Origin: an uncultured Ruegeria sp.
Lineage (GTDB): Bacteria; Pseudomonadota; Alphaproteobacteria; Rhodobacterales; Rhodobacteraceae
Reading direction: 5' to 3'
Assembly (NCBI RefSeq): GCF_947500045.1
Contig: NZ_CANMQQ010000010.1
Span: forward strand, 62,001-126,000
DNA: 64,000 nt
Shown: one piece after another, positions 52,669 to 61,759 of the stretch
How the letters are laid out: every line of letters starts with the position of its first letter
Numbering within the stretch: position 1 is the first letter of the stretch
Made by a program: the position numbers and the translations under genes
Notes under the pieces: model-generated
What the model was told of the DNA's origin: nothing
Database searches by the model: none
The model's input: the letters and a program-made list of their open reading frames with translations, nothing else

Positions 52669-53601
52669 ATGACAGACAACAGCAACCTCGTTGCGGTATT
52701 TGCTGCTTTGTTCGCATCTGCGGTGCTGAGCTTTTCGGACAATTTCGTTGCGGCCGTGTCGCAGGAGGCCGGTCTCTGGCAATTTCAGGTCACCAGAACT
52801 CTGATCGCTGTCCCGGTGATTGTTCTGCTGGCCTATCTGTTTGGGGTGCCTCTGCGCGTCAGGAGTATGGCGCGGCTTGCGTTACGAAGTCTTGTCATAT
52901 CTGTCGGCCTGCTCATGTACTTTGCTTCGCTCGGATTTCTGCCGGTCGCGCAAGCTGGCGCAGGGTTGTTCAGCTCGCCGATCTGGGTGCTAGTCTTTGC
53001 GGTTATTTTCCTGGGCAAACGCGTGAATATCTGGCAGGTGACGGCCATGGGCCTGGGCTTTTCGGGCGTGCTGATGTTGCTTCAGCCAGATCTCTCGGAT
53101 GCTTCTCTTCTCTTACTGCTGCCGTTGGCGTCAGGCGCGCTATATGGCTTGGGGGCTCTTGTCACCAAACACCTTTGCCAGAATGAAAACGCGCCGACAC
53201 TTGCAGTTGGTGTCTTTTCGGCAATGGGGCTGATCAGCTTGGTCCTGCTCATCTATTTCACTGCCTTTCCGCCGCAATCCGACGATGCGCCCTTCTTCGC
53301 CCGCGGCTGGGAAGGGGTGTCTAACAGATTCCTGCTATTGACCTTTTGCCAGTCGCTGGCCGCAGTAGCGGCCGTCGTCGTAATCGCGCAGGCCTATCGG
53401 GTCGGAGAGCCCGCCTTTGTCGCGGTCTGCGAATACTCTTTCCTCGTCTTTGCGGCGATCTGGACCTTTCTGCTCTGGGGAGAAACGACCAATGACCTCG
53501 CTGTCGGAGGCATCATTGCCATCCTCGTCGCGGGTATCTCGATGTTTTTCCTAAGCCGAAACGTCAAAGCAAACCCGGCAAACACATCACCGAATACCTA
53601 G
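52669..53601 (+). CDS. EamA-family (DMT) transporter
   Basis: 310 residues and ten hydrophobic segments in two homologous halves (FAALFASAVLSFSDNFVAAVSQEAGLW; ALYGLGALVTKHL; GEPAFVAVCEYSFLVFAAIWTFLLWGE). These drug/metabolite transporters commonly export or import amino acids and metabolites. ATG 52669 is chosen with AGAGG about ten bases upstream; the earlier frame from 52624 lacks a ribosome site. Second gene of the operon, followed after ten bases by ornithine cyclodeaminase. Confidence 0.87.
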   Translation: MTDNSNLVAVFAALFASAVLSFSDNFVAAVSQEAGLWQFQVTRTLIAVPVIVLLAYLFGVPLRVRSMARLALRSLVISVGLLMYFASLGFLPVAQAGAGLFSSPIWVLVFAVIFLGKRVNIWQVTAMGLGFSGVLMLLQPDLSDASLLLLLPLASGALYGLGALVTKHLCQNENAPTLAVGVFSAMGLISLVLLIYFTAFPPQSDDAPFFARGWEGVSNRFLLLTFCQSLAAVAAVVVIAQAYRVGEPAFVAVCEYSFLVFAAIWTFLLWGETTNDLAVGGIIAILVAGISMFFLSRNVKANPANTSPNT

Positions 53602-53611
53602 GAGAATAACC

Positions 53612-54661
53612 ATGGAACTCAAGTTTTCCGAACGCGCATATGTCCCGTTCGTCTCGGTCGAGAATATGATCCGGCTTGTACAATCTGTCGGCGCCGAAAC
53701 ATTCATGTCCGAGCTGGCCGATGTTATCGAAGCTGATTTCAAAAGGTGGGAGCTTTTTGACAAGACCCCGCGCGTGGCGTCGCACTCCGACGTCGGCGTG
53801 ATCGAGCTGATGCCTACCTCAGATGGTGAGCTTTATGGCTTCAAGTATGTCAATGGTCACCCCAAGAACACAAAAGAGGGGCTTCAGACGGTGACCGCGT
53901 TTGGTCTGCTGGCAAATGTCGACACCGGCTACCCGATTCTGCTGACTGCCATGACCTTGCTGACCGCACTTCGCACGGCTGCGATGTCGGCGCTTGTCGG
54001 GCGTCATCTGGCGCCCAAGGGCGCTACGACGATGGCTATGATCGGCAACGGCGCGCAATCCGAATTTCAGTGTCTGGCATTCCGGGCAATCTGCGGTATC
54101 GAAACGGTCCGCCTTTATGACTCCGATCCGGCGGCCACCGAAAAATGTGCGCGCAATCTGGCTGCGGCGGGGATGAATGTTGTGTCATGTAAAACTGCCG
54201 AAGAAAGCATGGAAGGCGCAAAGATCATCACGACCTGCACCGCCGACAAGCAATATGCCACGATCCTAACAGGCAACATGATTGGTGATGGGGTGCATAT
54301 CAACGCGATCGGCGGCGACTGCCCCGGCAAGACCGAGATCGCGCCAGACATTCTGAACCGTTCGGATATTTTTGTCGAATACCCTCCTCAAACCCGGATC
54401 GAAGGTGACATCCAGCAGATGGCTGACGATCATCCTGTGACCGAACTATGGCAGGTGATGCGCGGTGAAGCGGCTGGCCGCACCGGTGAGTCCCAGATCA
54501 CCATGTTCGACAGCGTCGGGTTTGCAGTCGAAGATTTCAGCGCTCTGAAATATGTGCATGAGAAAATCAAGGATACAGATTTCTTTGAAAATCTGGACAT
54601 GCTGGCAGACCCGGAGGATCCGCGTGATCTGTATGGAATGCTGATCCCGTCCGGGACCTGA
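53612..54661 (+). CDS. ocd: Ornithine cyclodeaminase
   Basis: 349 residues matching true bacterial ornithine cyclodeaminases: SERAYVPFVSVENMIRLV, RWELFDKTPRVASHSDVGVIELMPTSDGELYGFKYVNGHPKNT, the Rossmann motif MIGNGAQSEFQ and INAIGGDCPGKTEI. It converts L-ornithine to L-proline and ammonia with bound NAD+. CTAGGAGAA precedes the ATG. Followed by an ArgE-like deacetylase after three bases. A second, similar gene begins at 63579. Confidence 0.93.
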   Translation: MELKFSERAYVPFVSVENMIRLVQSVGAETFMSELADVIEADFKRWELFDKTPRVASHSDVGVIELMPTSDGELYGFKYVNGHPKNTKEGLQTVTAFGLLANVDTGYPILLTAMTLLTALRTAAMSALVGRHLAPKGATTMAMIGNGAQSEFQCLAFRAICGIETVRLYDSDPAATEKCARNLAAAGMNVVSCKTAEESMEGAKIITTCTADKQYATILTGNMIGDGVHINAIGGDCPGKTEIAPDILNRSDIFVEYPPQTRIEGDIQQMADDHPVTELWQVMRGEAAGRTGESQITMFDSVGFAVEDFSALKYVHEKIKDTDFFENLDMLADPEDPRDLYGMLIPSGT

Positions 54662-54664
54662 CCC

Positions 54665-55825
54665 ATGGAGTTGTCTGCGCGCGAGATACTACAGAATCTG
54701 ATCGCTTATCCGACTGTAAGCGATCAGAGCAATTTCGATTTCATCAGCTTTGTCGAAGAATATCTGTGTTCACATGGTATCGATGCGGTTCGTGTTCCGG
54801 CCAACAATCAGCACAAGGCAGCGCTTTATGCGCATGTCGGCCCTACAGTCGAAGGAGGTGTGGTCCTATCAGGTCACTCCGACGTGGTACCGGTCGAAGG
54901 GCAGAGCTGGAGCAGCGATCCTTTCTCGCTGACCGAGCGGGACGGCAAACTGTTTGGGCGCGGCACATGTGATATGAAGGGCTTTGTCGCTTTGGCATTG
55001 GCGGCGGTTCCAAAGGCTCTGGCAGCACCCCTCAAACGTCCGCTACAAATCGCCATCAGCTATGACGAAGAGGTTGGTCTGACCGGCGCCGCGCCGATGA
55101 TCGACCATATGTTGAACTACGGTATGCCAAAGGCGGACGCTGTTATTGTCGGCGAGCCTACATCCCTTGATGTCGTCCATGCGCATAACGGCGGGTTTGG
55201 CTACGTGGTGCAGTTTCATGGTTATGAGGTGCATTCTTCGATCATGCACAAAGGAGTTAGCGCGGTGATGATGGCCGCGCGGCTGATCGAATGGGCCAAT
55301 CAGATGAATGAGCGTGGGGCCAGCCGCACGCCCAACGATCTGGCAGCTGCGTTCGACCCGCCATACACCACCATCCATGTGGGCAAGATCGCAGGCGGTA
55401 CGGCGCTTAACATCACGGCGAAGGACTGCGGCTTCGTTATTGATTTCCGGGTTGTTCCGGGCGACGATTTTGCCGAATGGATTGCCGCGTTCGAAACGGA
55501 AGTCGCGCGGTTGGATGAGCAAATGAAGTCTGTCCGCGCCGAAGCCGGCATCACCTGCGTCCGCGATTTCTATGCGCCTGGCCTGATGCCGGAAACCGAG
55601 GGCCCAGCAGAAAAGCTGGCACACAGGTTGACCGGCCAGACCGCATCAAGGGTGGTGAGTTTCATGACAGAAGGTGGTCTGTTTCAAGATCGCGGCTATT
55701 CAACCGTGGTCTGCGGGCCGGGGGACATAGCGCAGGCACATCAGCCCGACGAATTTATTTCGCTCGATCAGTTTCGGCAGGGCGAAGTCTTTATGGACAA
55801 ACTGATCGGAACACTGACGGAATAA
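54665..55825 (+). CDS. argE: M20-family deacetylase, acetylornithine deacetylase-like
   Basis: 386 residues. Metal-binding motifs are visible: LSGHSDVVPV, GRGTCDMKGF, SYDEEVGLTGA and the late His region ICGPGDIAQAHQPDEFI. Dimerisation loop NGGFGYVVQFHGYEVHSS. ArgE hydrolyses N2-acetyl-L-ornithine; here, within a catabolic operon, it would feed ornithine to the cyclodeaminase. Overall pattern supports ArgE rather than DapE, but other N-acyl amino acids remain possible. Confidence 0.87.
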   Translation: MELSAREILQNLIAYPTVSDQSNFDFISFVEEYLCSHGIDAVRVPANNQHKAALYAHVGPTVEGGVVLSGHSDVVPVEGQSWSSDPFSLTERDGKLFGRGTCDMKGFVALALAAVPKALAAPLKRPLQIAISYDEEVGLTGAAPMIDHMLNYGMPKADAVIVGEPTSLDVVHAHNGGFGYVVQFHGYEVHSSIMHKGVSAVMMAARLIEWANQMNERGASRTPNDLAAAFDPPYTTIHVGKIAGGTALNITAKDCGFVIDFRVVPGDDFAEWIAAFETEVARLDEQMKSVRAEAGITCVRDFYAPGLMPETEGPAEKLAHRLTGQTASRVVSFMTEGGLFQDRGYSTVVCGPGDIAQAHQPDEFISLDQFRQGEVFMDKLIGTLTE

Positions 55826-55861
55826 ACCCAGCCTTTGAACGCAACCGAACGGAAATCCGGT

Positions 55862-56671
55862 ATGACAATCAAGCTTCTTGGTTTGCCGCAGGACAACAAT
55901 TCGAGCTTCTTGCTAGGACCGGCCCTGGCGCCGGATCGTATTCGCGAAGCGTTGCACAGCGACAGCGCCAATATGTTCACGGAAACCGGTCACGACCTGG
56001 GGGATGCGTCGCTCTGGTCTGATGCGGGAAATGTTTTGCTGGCCGGACTTGAAGGGCTGGCAGCTTTTGAAGCGATCCATACCAAGGTGGCACAGCTGAT
56101 TGGAGCCGGTCATCGGGTTCTCAGCCTCGGCGGGGATCACTCTGTCGCCTACCCGGTTATCGCTGCCCATACTGCCGCCTATTCCGGATTGAACATCCTG
56201 CATATCGATGCGCATCCGGATCTGTACGACAACATGCTGGACAATCCGTATAGCCATGCCTCGCCATTTGCACGTTTGATGGAAAGCGGTGCGATTGCGA
56301 AACTGGTACAAGTTGGAATTCGCACACTAAACGCCCACCAAAGAGAGCAGGCCGAGCGGTTTGGTGCTCAAATCCACGAGATGCGAGATCTAAGTGGCGT
56401 GGCCGGGATTGCCTTTGATGGACCGGTCTATCTGAGCTTTGACCTTGATGCGCTTGACCCGGCCTTTGCGCCCGGCGTGTCGCATTTCGAACCCGGCGGG
56501 CTGAGCACGCGTGACGTTCTGTCGCTTGTTCAGCGGTTCAGGGGCAATCTGGTCGGCGCTGATGTGGTGGAGTTGAATCCTCACCGTGATCCTTATGGTG
56601 TTACGGCCATGGTCGCGGCCAAGGTTACCAAAGAACTGATTGGCAGACTGATCGACACGAAAGGACACTGA
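55862..56671 (+). CDS. Arginase, plant-like ureohydrolase type
   Basis: 269 residues. All manganese ligands are present: GGDHS, DAHPDL and SFDLDALDP. NSSFLLGPALAPDRIREAL, NPYSHASPFARLMESG, QVGIRTLNAHQREQAERFGAQ and FAPGVSHFEPGGLSTRDVL follow plant arginases more closely than the RocF-type bacterial enzyme. It would yield ornithine and urea from arginine. ATG 55862 starts at MTIKLLGLP; TTG 55835 is an alternative. Agmatinase or guanidine hydrolase activity cannot be excluded. Two bases upstream of the Gdx gene. Confidence 0.87.
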   Translation: MTIKLLGLPQDNNSSFLLGPALAPDRIREALHSDSANMFTETGHDLGDASLWSDAGNVLLAGLEGLAAFEAIHTKVAQLIGAGHRVLSLGGDHSVAYPVIAAHTAAYSGLNILHIDAHPDLYDNMLDNPYSHASPFARLMESGAIAKLVQVGIRTLNAHQREQAERFGAQIHEMRDLSGVAGIAFDGPVYLSFDLDALDPAFAPGVSHFEPGGLSTRDVLSLVQRFRGNLVGADVVELNPHRDPYGVTAMVAAKVTKELIGRLIDTKGH

Positions 56672-56672
56672 C

Positions 56673-56990
56673 ATGGCCTGGTTCCTGCTTCTGATTGCCG
56701 GAATACACGAGGTTGGCTGGGCCGTTGGGCTGAAGTATTCCGAAGGTTTCACGCGCCTTTGGCCATCGGTATTCACTGCGGGTTCGATGACGCTCAGCAT
56801 TGTGTTTCTGGGATTGGCACTGCGCAGCCTACCGCTTGGCACTGCCTATGCGGTCTGGACCGGGATCGGCACCATTGGCACGGTGATCTACGGCATCCTG
56901 TATTTCAGCGAGCCGACCGAAACGCTACGCCTGATCTGTGTCGCACTGATCGTGGCCGGGATCGTTGGTTTGAAACTAGTGAGTTCCTGA
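56673..56990 (+). CDS. Small multidrug-resistance protein, guanidinium exporter Gdx/SugE-like
   Basis: 105 residues and four membrane helices: FLLLIAGIHEVGWAVGLKYSEGFTRLWPS with the essential Glu in helix 1, and LPLGTAYAVWTGIGTIGTVIYGI. The GWAVGLKYSEGFTRLWP pattern is of the Gdx (SugE) type, which exports guanidinium in exchange for protons, rather than the EmrE drug type. Coupling to an arginase-like gene suggests disposal of a guanidino compound. Last gene of the operon. Confidence 0.9.
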   Translation: MAWFLLLIAGIHEVGWAVGLKYSEGFTRLWPSVFTAGSMTLSIVFLGLALRSLPLGTAYAVWTGIGTIGTVIYGILYFSEPTETLRLICVALIVAGIVGLKLVSS

Positions 56991-57131
56991 AATGAGAGTT
57001 TTTACGACCAGTGCATCTAAATAGGTCGCTGAGCGTAGGATATTTCTTGTCCGGCCAATCCATTGATCATGCGATGCTGTGGTGGTCAAACAGAACAGAC
57101 CCGTTGGGCACTACTACTGGGAGTTGAATGA

Positions 57132-58283
57132 ATGCTGAGTAATTCCGATCTGATCGAACTGACTGAGTTTCGCCGGCAGTTGCACCGCCGCCCTGAATTG
57201 TCGGGGGAAGAAGTTGAAACCGCGAAGTCGATCGTCGGTGCGCTGGAGCCTATGAAACCGTCCAAAATTCTGACTGGTCTGGGCGGTCATGGTGTCGCGG
57301 CGGTGTTCGACAGTGCGGTCGACGGTCCCACCGTGCTGTTTCGAGCGGAACTGGATGCGCTGCCGATCCAGGAAATTTCGGACAATCCATGGATCTCGGA
57401 AATCCCCGGCAAAGGGCATCTGTGCGGCCATGACGGGCATATGACCTTTCTGTTGGCGCTTGGCCGGATGATTTCCCGCGAACCGGTGGCGAAGGGCAGG
57501 GTGGTGCTGATGTTCCAACCCGCTGAGGAAGATGGCAGCGGCGCCCGGGCCGTGGTCGCAGACCCTGCTTATGAAGAGATCCGCGCCGACTGGGCCTTTG
57601 CGATCCATATCGAGCCGGGCCGTCCGTTTGGCTATGTGTCGACGCGCGTCGGGTTGATAAACTGCGCCTCGCAGGGTCTTGAGATCAAACTGACCGGCAA
57701 GACGGCACACGCGGCCGACCCGGAGGATGGGGTGTCACCGGCCGGAGCCGTCGCAAAGCTAATCCCGGCGCTGGACGACCTCGGTCATGGCGGTAAGCTT
57801 GACGATGATTTCCGTCTGGTGACGGTGACCCATGCGCAGCTTGGCGAGCCATCATTTGGTGTGGCACCCGGCGAAGCGGTGATCTATGCCACGCTGCGGA
57901 CCTCACGCGATAATGCGATGGAGGCGATGGACCGCGACGCGCGCGATCTTGCCAAAGCAGCGGCTGCAGAATACGGGCTTGAAGTGTCCTTTGATGTCTG
58001 TGATGCGTTTGCAGCTTCGATCAACGATGCCGAGGCAACCGAGGTCGCGGTTGCGGCCATGGACGCGCTTGACGTCGAGAATGGCGATTTTGGTCTTCCC
58101 ATGCGCGCTTCCGAAGATTTCGGTGTATTTGGCTGGGACGCCAAGGCTGCGATGCTTTGTATGGGGCCAGGAGAAAACTACGCCGCATTGCACAATCCCG
58201 ATTATGACTTTCCGGACGATCTCATTCCTGTCGGGGCGAATATCTTTGAACGTATCGCGCGAGATATTCTTGGGAAAGCCTAA
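57132..58283 (+). CDS. M20D-family amidohydrolase (hippurate/IAA-amino-acid hydrolase type)
   Basis: 383 residues: FRRQLHRRPELSGEEVETAK, FRAELDALPI, GHLCGHDGHMTFLLALGRM with paired metal ligands, MFQPAEEDGSGARAVV and AFAIHIEPGRPFG. The family removes acyl groups from N-acyl amino acids. It lies 141 bases after the gdx gene, possibly with its own promoter, and would fit a role in releasing free amino acids for the neighbouring ornithine/arginine pathway. Start ATG has GGGAG upstream. Confidence 0.88.
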   Translation: MLSNSDLIELTEFRRQLHRRPELSGEEVETAKSIVGALEPMKPSKILTGLGGHGVAAVFDSAVDGPTVLFRAELDALPIQEISDNPWISEIPGKGHLCGHDGHMTFLLALGRMISREPVAKGRVVLMFQPAEEDGSGARAVVADPAYEEIRADWAFAIHIEPGRPFGYVSTRVGLINCASQGLEIKLTGKTAHAADPEDGVSPAGAVAKLIPALDDLGHGGKLDDDFRLVTVTHAQLGEPSFGVAPGEAVIYATLRTSRDNAMEAMDRDARDLAKAAAAEYGLEVSFDVCDAFAASINDAEATEVAVAAMDALDVENGDFGLPMRASEDFGVFGWDAKAAMLCMGPGENYAALHNPDYDFPDDLIPVGANIFERIARDILGKA

Positions 58284-59411
58284 GATTTCTCGCGTTTGTT
58301 ACGTCAATCTGTTTACTCAGCAACTTGAAGTTTGACGCCATCGCCGTGTGGAATAGAAACACTGTTGAGGTGTTTCCCTTCGACGCGGCGACAGCATCAT
58401 TGGCAGGTAACTCGGCTCCGTGAAAGATATTTGTATCTCCGCTCAATTGGAGTAAGCAGGTCCGAGATGTAGTCTTCTCTTTTATTTGCAATCGAATGGC
58501 TTCCCGTGATGCGACGCTCTTGGGTTCAATACTGCACGACCCCAGCAACTATCGACATACCAACGACCACATATATCTCTTTATTCCGCAAAGATATTTT
58601 CCAGCAGGTCCTAGTTATTCAGCGACGGGCGGTGCAGTTTGCGGACCGATGAATGAAAAGTCCCAATGTACTCTGGCTGTTCGACTTTCCGAGTGAAGCA
58701 TCATCGTAGATCTTTTCGACCCAATATTCGCCAGAATACTGTGACGAGATTCTTCGAAAAACATTTCTGGATATTTGCGCGTTCTGAACCTCAGGAATGC
58801 TCTCAAACTGCTTCCGAAATCGATGTCCTTAAGGGCGGGCATATCCGATGGCGCCAGATCGTTTGAGAAACCAACCTGACCGTGACGTCGCACGGAAATT
58901 AGTTGATTGATCCCACGGTTTGATACTGCGATCCTTTCTCAAGCCTGGAAGGATGCAATATGGGACAAGATCGTCACGGGAGCGCCACGAGAAGTGCTGT
59001 TGCGATCGGCGTCTATGGACCGACGCGCGCCGAAGGAGTTCGTGATGTATCGAAAGCATTGGACGAAAATCTACGCCCCGGAATCTGACGGCCCAAATGG
59101 TTACCCCCACTCTGCGCGTTAAAGAGATAGCGGTGCTAGCGTAACCTCAAAAAGGTTACGACCCGCGTGTCAATCAACAAGCTGGATACATGTGAGAGAC
59201 TTCAGAGAATATGTGAAGTAGTTAGTTGCGGACAGTTGCCGGTACATACAATTGGGCCGCAGCTGCCCATACTGGTCAGAGATAGTGCGGTGGTACGAAG
59301 GTTGAGCCGAAAACGTACACATAACACTGAAGAAATCTCGAATGTTGCAGTGCATCGATATTTCGAAACAGCTTTATACTTGGACAAAGAAAACGACTCT
59401 AGTCAACAGAT
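58284..59411. other. 1.1-kb region without recognisable gene
   Basis: Several frames of 60-90 codons occur on both strands (58496-58696, 58615-58893, 58907-59122) but none resembles a known family or has a convincing ribosome site. AT content seems raised compared with neighbours. A perfect hairpin lies at 59140-59160. This may be relic DNA. Confidence 0.4.
59140..59160. repeat. Hairpin of unknown role
   Basis: CGTAACC and GGTTACG form a perfect seven-bp stem around TCAAAAA. No coding gene ends nearby on the plus strand; it could be a relic terminator. Confidence 0.4.
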
Positions 59412-59852
59412 TCATTCTTCGCCGTTCGTATGCTGATGCCACATATCGGTGACGATTTCCCAGCCATCGTCTTCCGGGCGCAAGACGAACAGGTAGGTGC
59501 CCGTGGCATCCATACCGACGGTTTCGATTTTAGCCTCAACGAACCCGATCATGACCGCCAGGGTCTCGTCGTCTGAGACATATAGGTGGTCAATCGTATG
59601 AGTAACATCACCTTTATTGGCGGTGACGAATTCGAACAGCTCCCGTGGGCCCTCCAAGCCTTGACGCACAGGCTTGCCCTGTTCGATCCAAAGCGTGTCC
59701 TCGGAATAGAGTGAGACCAACCCAGCCGCGTCTTGGTCGGCAGCGAAGATGTTGAACTGATCGTTGACAGCGTTCAGGCTGGTGGTTGCGTCATCCGCAA
59801 CGGCCATGCCGGTCGACAACAAGACGGCTGCGATAGTGGTCATTATTCGCAT
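59412..59852 (-). CDS. Exported NTF2-like (SnoaL/DUF4440-type) protein
   Basis: 146 residues. A short signal peptide (MRIMTTIAAVLLSTGMAVA) is followed by an NTF2-like cone fold: LNAVNDQFNIFAADQDAAGLVSLYSEDTLWIEQGKPVRQGLEG and GTYLFVLRPEDDGWEIVTDMWHQH. Such proteins are small-ligand binders or enzymes of unknown substrate. Third gene of the peroxiredoxin operon on the minus strand, 27 bases from the second NTF2-like gene. Confidence 0.82.
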   Translation of the reverse strand: MRIMTTIAAVLLSTGMAVADDATTSLNAVNDQFNIFAADQDAAGLVSLYSEDTLWIEQGKPVRQGLEGPRELFEFVTANKGDVTHTIDHLYVSDDETLAVMIGFVEAKIETVGMDATGTYLFVLRPEDDGWEIVTDMWHQHTNGEE

Positions 59853-59879
59853 AGTGCGTTCCTTTTTTGTGGATAGGTG

Positions 59880-60281
59880 TCAGGTAATCGGCTCTGGGTC
59901 AGGGCGCGCGAAGATCACCTCTCGCGTGACCTGCCAGCGGTTGTCTTCGAAAATCAGATCGATGCTGAGCTCAAGCACTTTGCGGGCATCACCGATTGGC
60001 ACACGTCGCGTGATCAGGACATGTCCTTGGTCTCCATTGGCTTCAACGGTGTTGAAGCGTGCCCATTTGTGATCATCCGGGTTGGTGTCTTTGATTGAGT
60101 TGGCCATCAGCGCCATGAAACCGGGTTTGTCAAAACGTGCCAATTCGCCACTGATGTCCAGCATCAGGATTTGCATGTCATTATGATAAATGCGGTCAAG
60201 GCCGCTGGCATCGCCGTGGACCGCGACATTCATCAGGTCCTCAATCGCGGCGCGCACGCCTGTTTCTGTTCTGTCTGTCAT
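59880..60281 (-). CDS. Cytoplasmic NTF2-like protein
   Basis: 133 residues: VRAAIEDLMNVAVHGDASGLDRIYHNDMQILMLDISGEL, FDKPGFMALM, and LELSIDLIFEDNRWQVTREVIFA resemble the putative lumazine-binding/SnoaL-like fold. No signal peptide, in contrast to the exported relative downstream. Located 12 bases after the peroxiredoxin stop, so surely co-transcribed. Function unknown; an oxidised-metabolite role is only a guess from the neighbour. Confidence 0.8.
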   Translation of the reverse strand: MTDRTETGVRAAIEDLMNVAVHGDASGLDRIYHNDMQILMLDISGELARFDKPGFMALMANSIKDTNPDDHKWARFNTVEANGDQGHVLITRRVPIGDARKVLELSIDLIFEDNRWQVTREVIFARPDPEPIT

Positions 60282-60293
60282 AGTCGATCTCCT

Positions 60294-60827
60294 TCAAGCG
60301 TGAGTGCCGTTGACGGGGAAGTCACCTGACAACCCACGCAGGAACCGGATGCCCATCACAAGGCTTGTCAGGCTGGGGCGGGCGAACGGAACATTCGAAA
60401 TATCGACAATCTGCAGTACGCCCTGATCGTTGATGACGAACAGACCGGGCTCGGCAAACGGCCCTTCGACATCCATCCCATTGCGCGGTCCGGAGATGTA
60501 CAGACCCAGCGTCTGCATCTGCTCAACGCTCAGACCATAGCCGATATCGAAGGTTGGTGAGACCTCTTGCATCTGTGCGGTGGCGCGCTCTGCGCTGTCG
60601 GCCGAGACCGCCAGGACATCGACGCCCAAAGCGTTCAGGTCAGGGAGCGCGCTGTTCAAATCTCGCAAGTAGGTCGTGCAAAGCGGGCAGTGTTTACCGC
60701 GATAGACGACGGTCAACATCCAGTCGTACCCGTCCCTGGGAGTGGACAGGCTTCGGGTACGGCCTCCAAGCACAGGTATATTGATCGCCGGAAATGCCTT
60801 TCCGACGGCAGGTTTGGGGCTGGTCAT
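60294..60827 (-). CDS. Peroxiredoxin-like AhpC/TSA-family protein
   Basis: 177 residues with a thioredoxin-like fold: VGKAFPAINIPVLGGR, then VVYRGKHCPLCTTYLRDLNSALPDL with a CPLC pair at the active site, DVLAVSADSAERA and GLFVINDQGVLQIVDISN. The CxxC in place of the usual TxxC is typical of an uncharacterised peroxiredoxin-like group. AAAGG precedes the ATG. First gene of a three-gene operon divergent from a TetR gene, with an operator-like site 15-37 bases upstream. Confidence 0.87.
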   Translation of the reverse strand: MTSPKPAVGKAFPAINIPVLGGRTRSLSTPRDGYDWMLTVVYRGKHCPLCTTYLRDLNSALPDLNALGVDVLAVSADSAERATAQMQEVSPTFDIGYGLSVEQMQTLGLYISGPRNGMDVEGPFAEPGLFVINDQGVLQIVDISNVPFARPSLTSLVMGIRFLRGLSGDFPVNGTHA

Positions 60828-60841
60828 GAGGAACCTTTCTG

Positions 60842-60864
60842 ATTATATATCGAATGATACATAA
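60842..60864. promoter_or_regulatory. TetR operator candidate 1
   Basis: ATTATATATCGAATGATACATAA holds a palindromic core TATC-GAAT-GATA. The same 23-base pattern recurs exactly 50 bases further (60892), differing in only a few positions. It lies just before the peroxiredoxin start. Confidence 0.55.
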
Positions 60865-60891
60865 CTATCATGATCACGCGAGAGTCAAGGA

Positions 60892-60914
60892 ATTATATAT
60901 TGACCGATACAAAA
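60892..60914. promoter_or_regulatory. TetR operator candidate 2
   Basis: A near repeat of the 60842 site: ATTATATATTGACCGATAC followed by AAAA. It overlaps the proposed TTG start of the tetR gene, so binding here would directly block its expression. Confidence 0.45.
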
Positions 60915-61508
60915 AAATTGGGCCGCCCAAGAACCTTCGATTACGACGAAGCCCTTATGCAGGCGATGTCGGTCTTCTGGACCAAGGGATATGACGGTGC
61001 GTCGCTGCGTGATCTGACGCAGGCAATGGGGATTACCGGGCCCAGTCTGTATGCGGCCTTCGGTGACAAGCGAGAACTATATCTCAAAACCATCGACCTT
61101 TATGCGGACGTGGATGGTTGTGCGCCAGTCGTGGCCTTTGAAGCAGAGGAGGACATCACCAAAGCTATCAAAGGATTTCTGTCCGAAGTGGTCCACTATG
61201 CAACGGAGCACGAAAGCGGGGCAAAGGGTTGTTTTCTGGCATCCAGCGTGGTCACGACGGTCGGGCAGGTCGAAGGAGTTGCTGAACGCGTCGAGGCGGC
61301 GATTGACGACACCGAGAAACGCCTCGCTGCTCGGTTTGATCGAGAAATCGAAAAAGGCACGTTGCACGAAGATTTTCCCTCCCGTGAACGGGCTGCACTT
61401 CTCTACGATCTGAGGCAAGGCTACATGTTCAGAGGGCGCGCTGGTTGGTGTGGCGAGCGTATGCAAAAGGATATCGATTCTCGAGTACAGATGCTGCTCG
61501 CTTTTTGA
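60900..61508 (+). CDS. TetR-family transcriptional regulator
   Basis: 202 residues. The N-terminal helix-turn-helix is RPRTFDYDEALMQAMSVFWTKGYDGASLRDLTQAMGITGPSLYAAFGDKRELYLKTIDLY; the C-terminal domain contains KGCFLASSVVTTV and AALLYDLRQGYMFRGRAG. TTG 60900 is proposed because AAGGA lies eight bases upstream; ATG 60870 has no such site. It diverges from the peroxiredoxin operon and likely represses it in response to a small ligand. The C-terminal domain contains two Cys (GCFLA, WCGE) that could sense oxidation, which is speculation. Confidence 0.87.
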   Translation: MTDTKKLGRPRTFDYDEALMQAMSVFWTKGYDGASLRDLTQAMGITGPSLYAAFGDKRELYLKTIDLYADVDGCAPVVAFEAEEDITKAIKGFLSEVVHYATEHESGAKGCFLASSVVTTVGQVEGVAERVEAAIDDTEKRLAARFDREIEKGTLHEDFPSRERAALLYDLRQGYMFRGRAGWCGERMQKDIDSRVQMLLAF

Positions 61509-61759
61509 CGGCCAAAGCTTAAGCGTTTTTGAGAGATCTCTGTTAACCCCGTACAAAAGGAGCCTTTGAAATACCTTTTTCACTACGTTCGTCTTGTTGA
61601 AATCAGATGCAAATAAACGTCTCTTTTGCAGTACCGCGTAGCAAAATTGCTTGGCACAACGAAGTTGGGAATTTGGTAGATTCTGTGGAAAAACAACGTG
61701 ATGCTGGCGCGGAAAGTGTCTTCCAGTACACGGCGCAGAGGTCTTTCCTATCAGACATT

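Noticed and set aside
56673..56990. EmrE-type multidrug efflux
   Set aside because: The helix-1 and loop pattern (GWAVGLKYSEGFTRLWP) is of the Gdx/SugE subtype, not EmrE.
58615..59110. Overlapping minus-strand frames in the 58.3-59.4 kb region
   Set aside because: They are short, mutually overlapping and unlike any family; not enough to call a gene or IS remnant.
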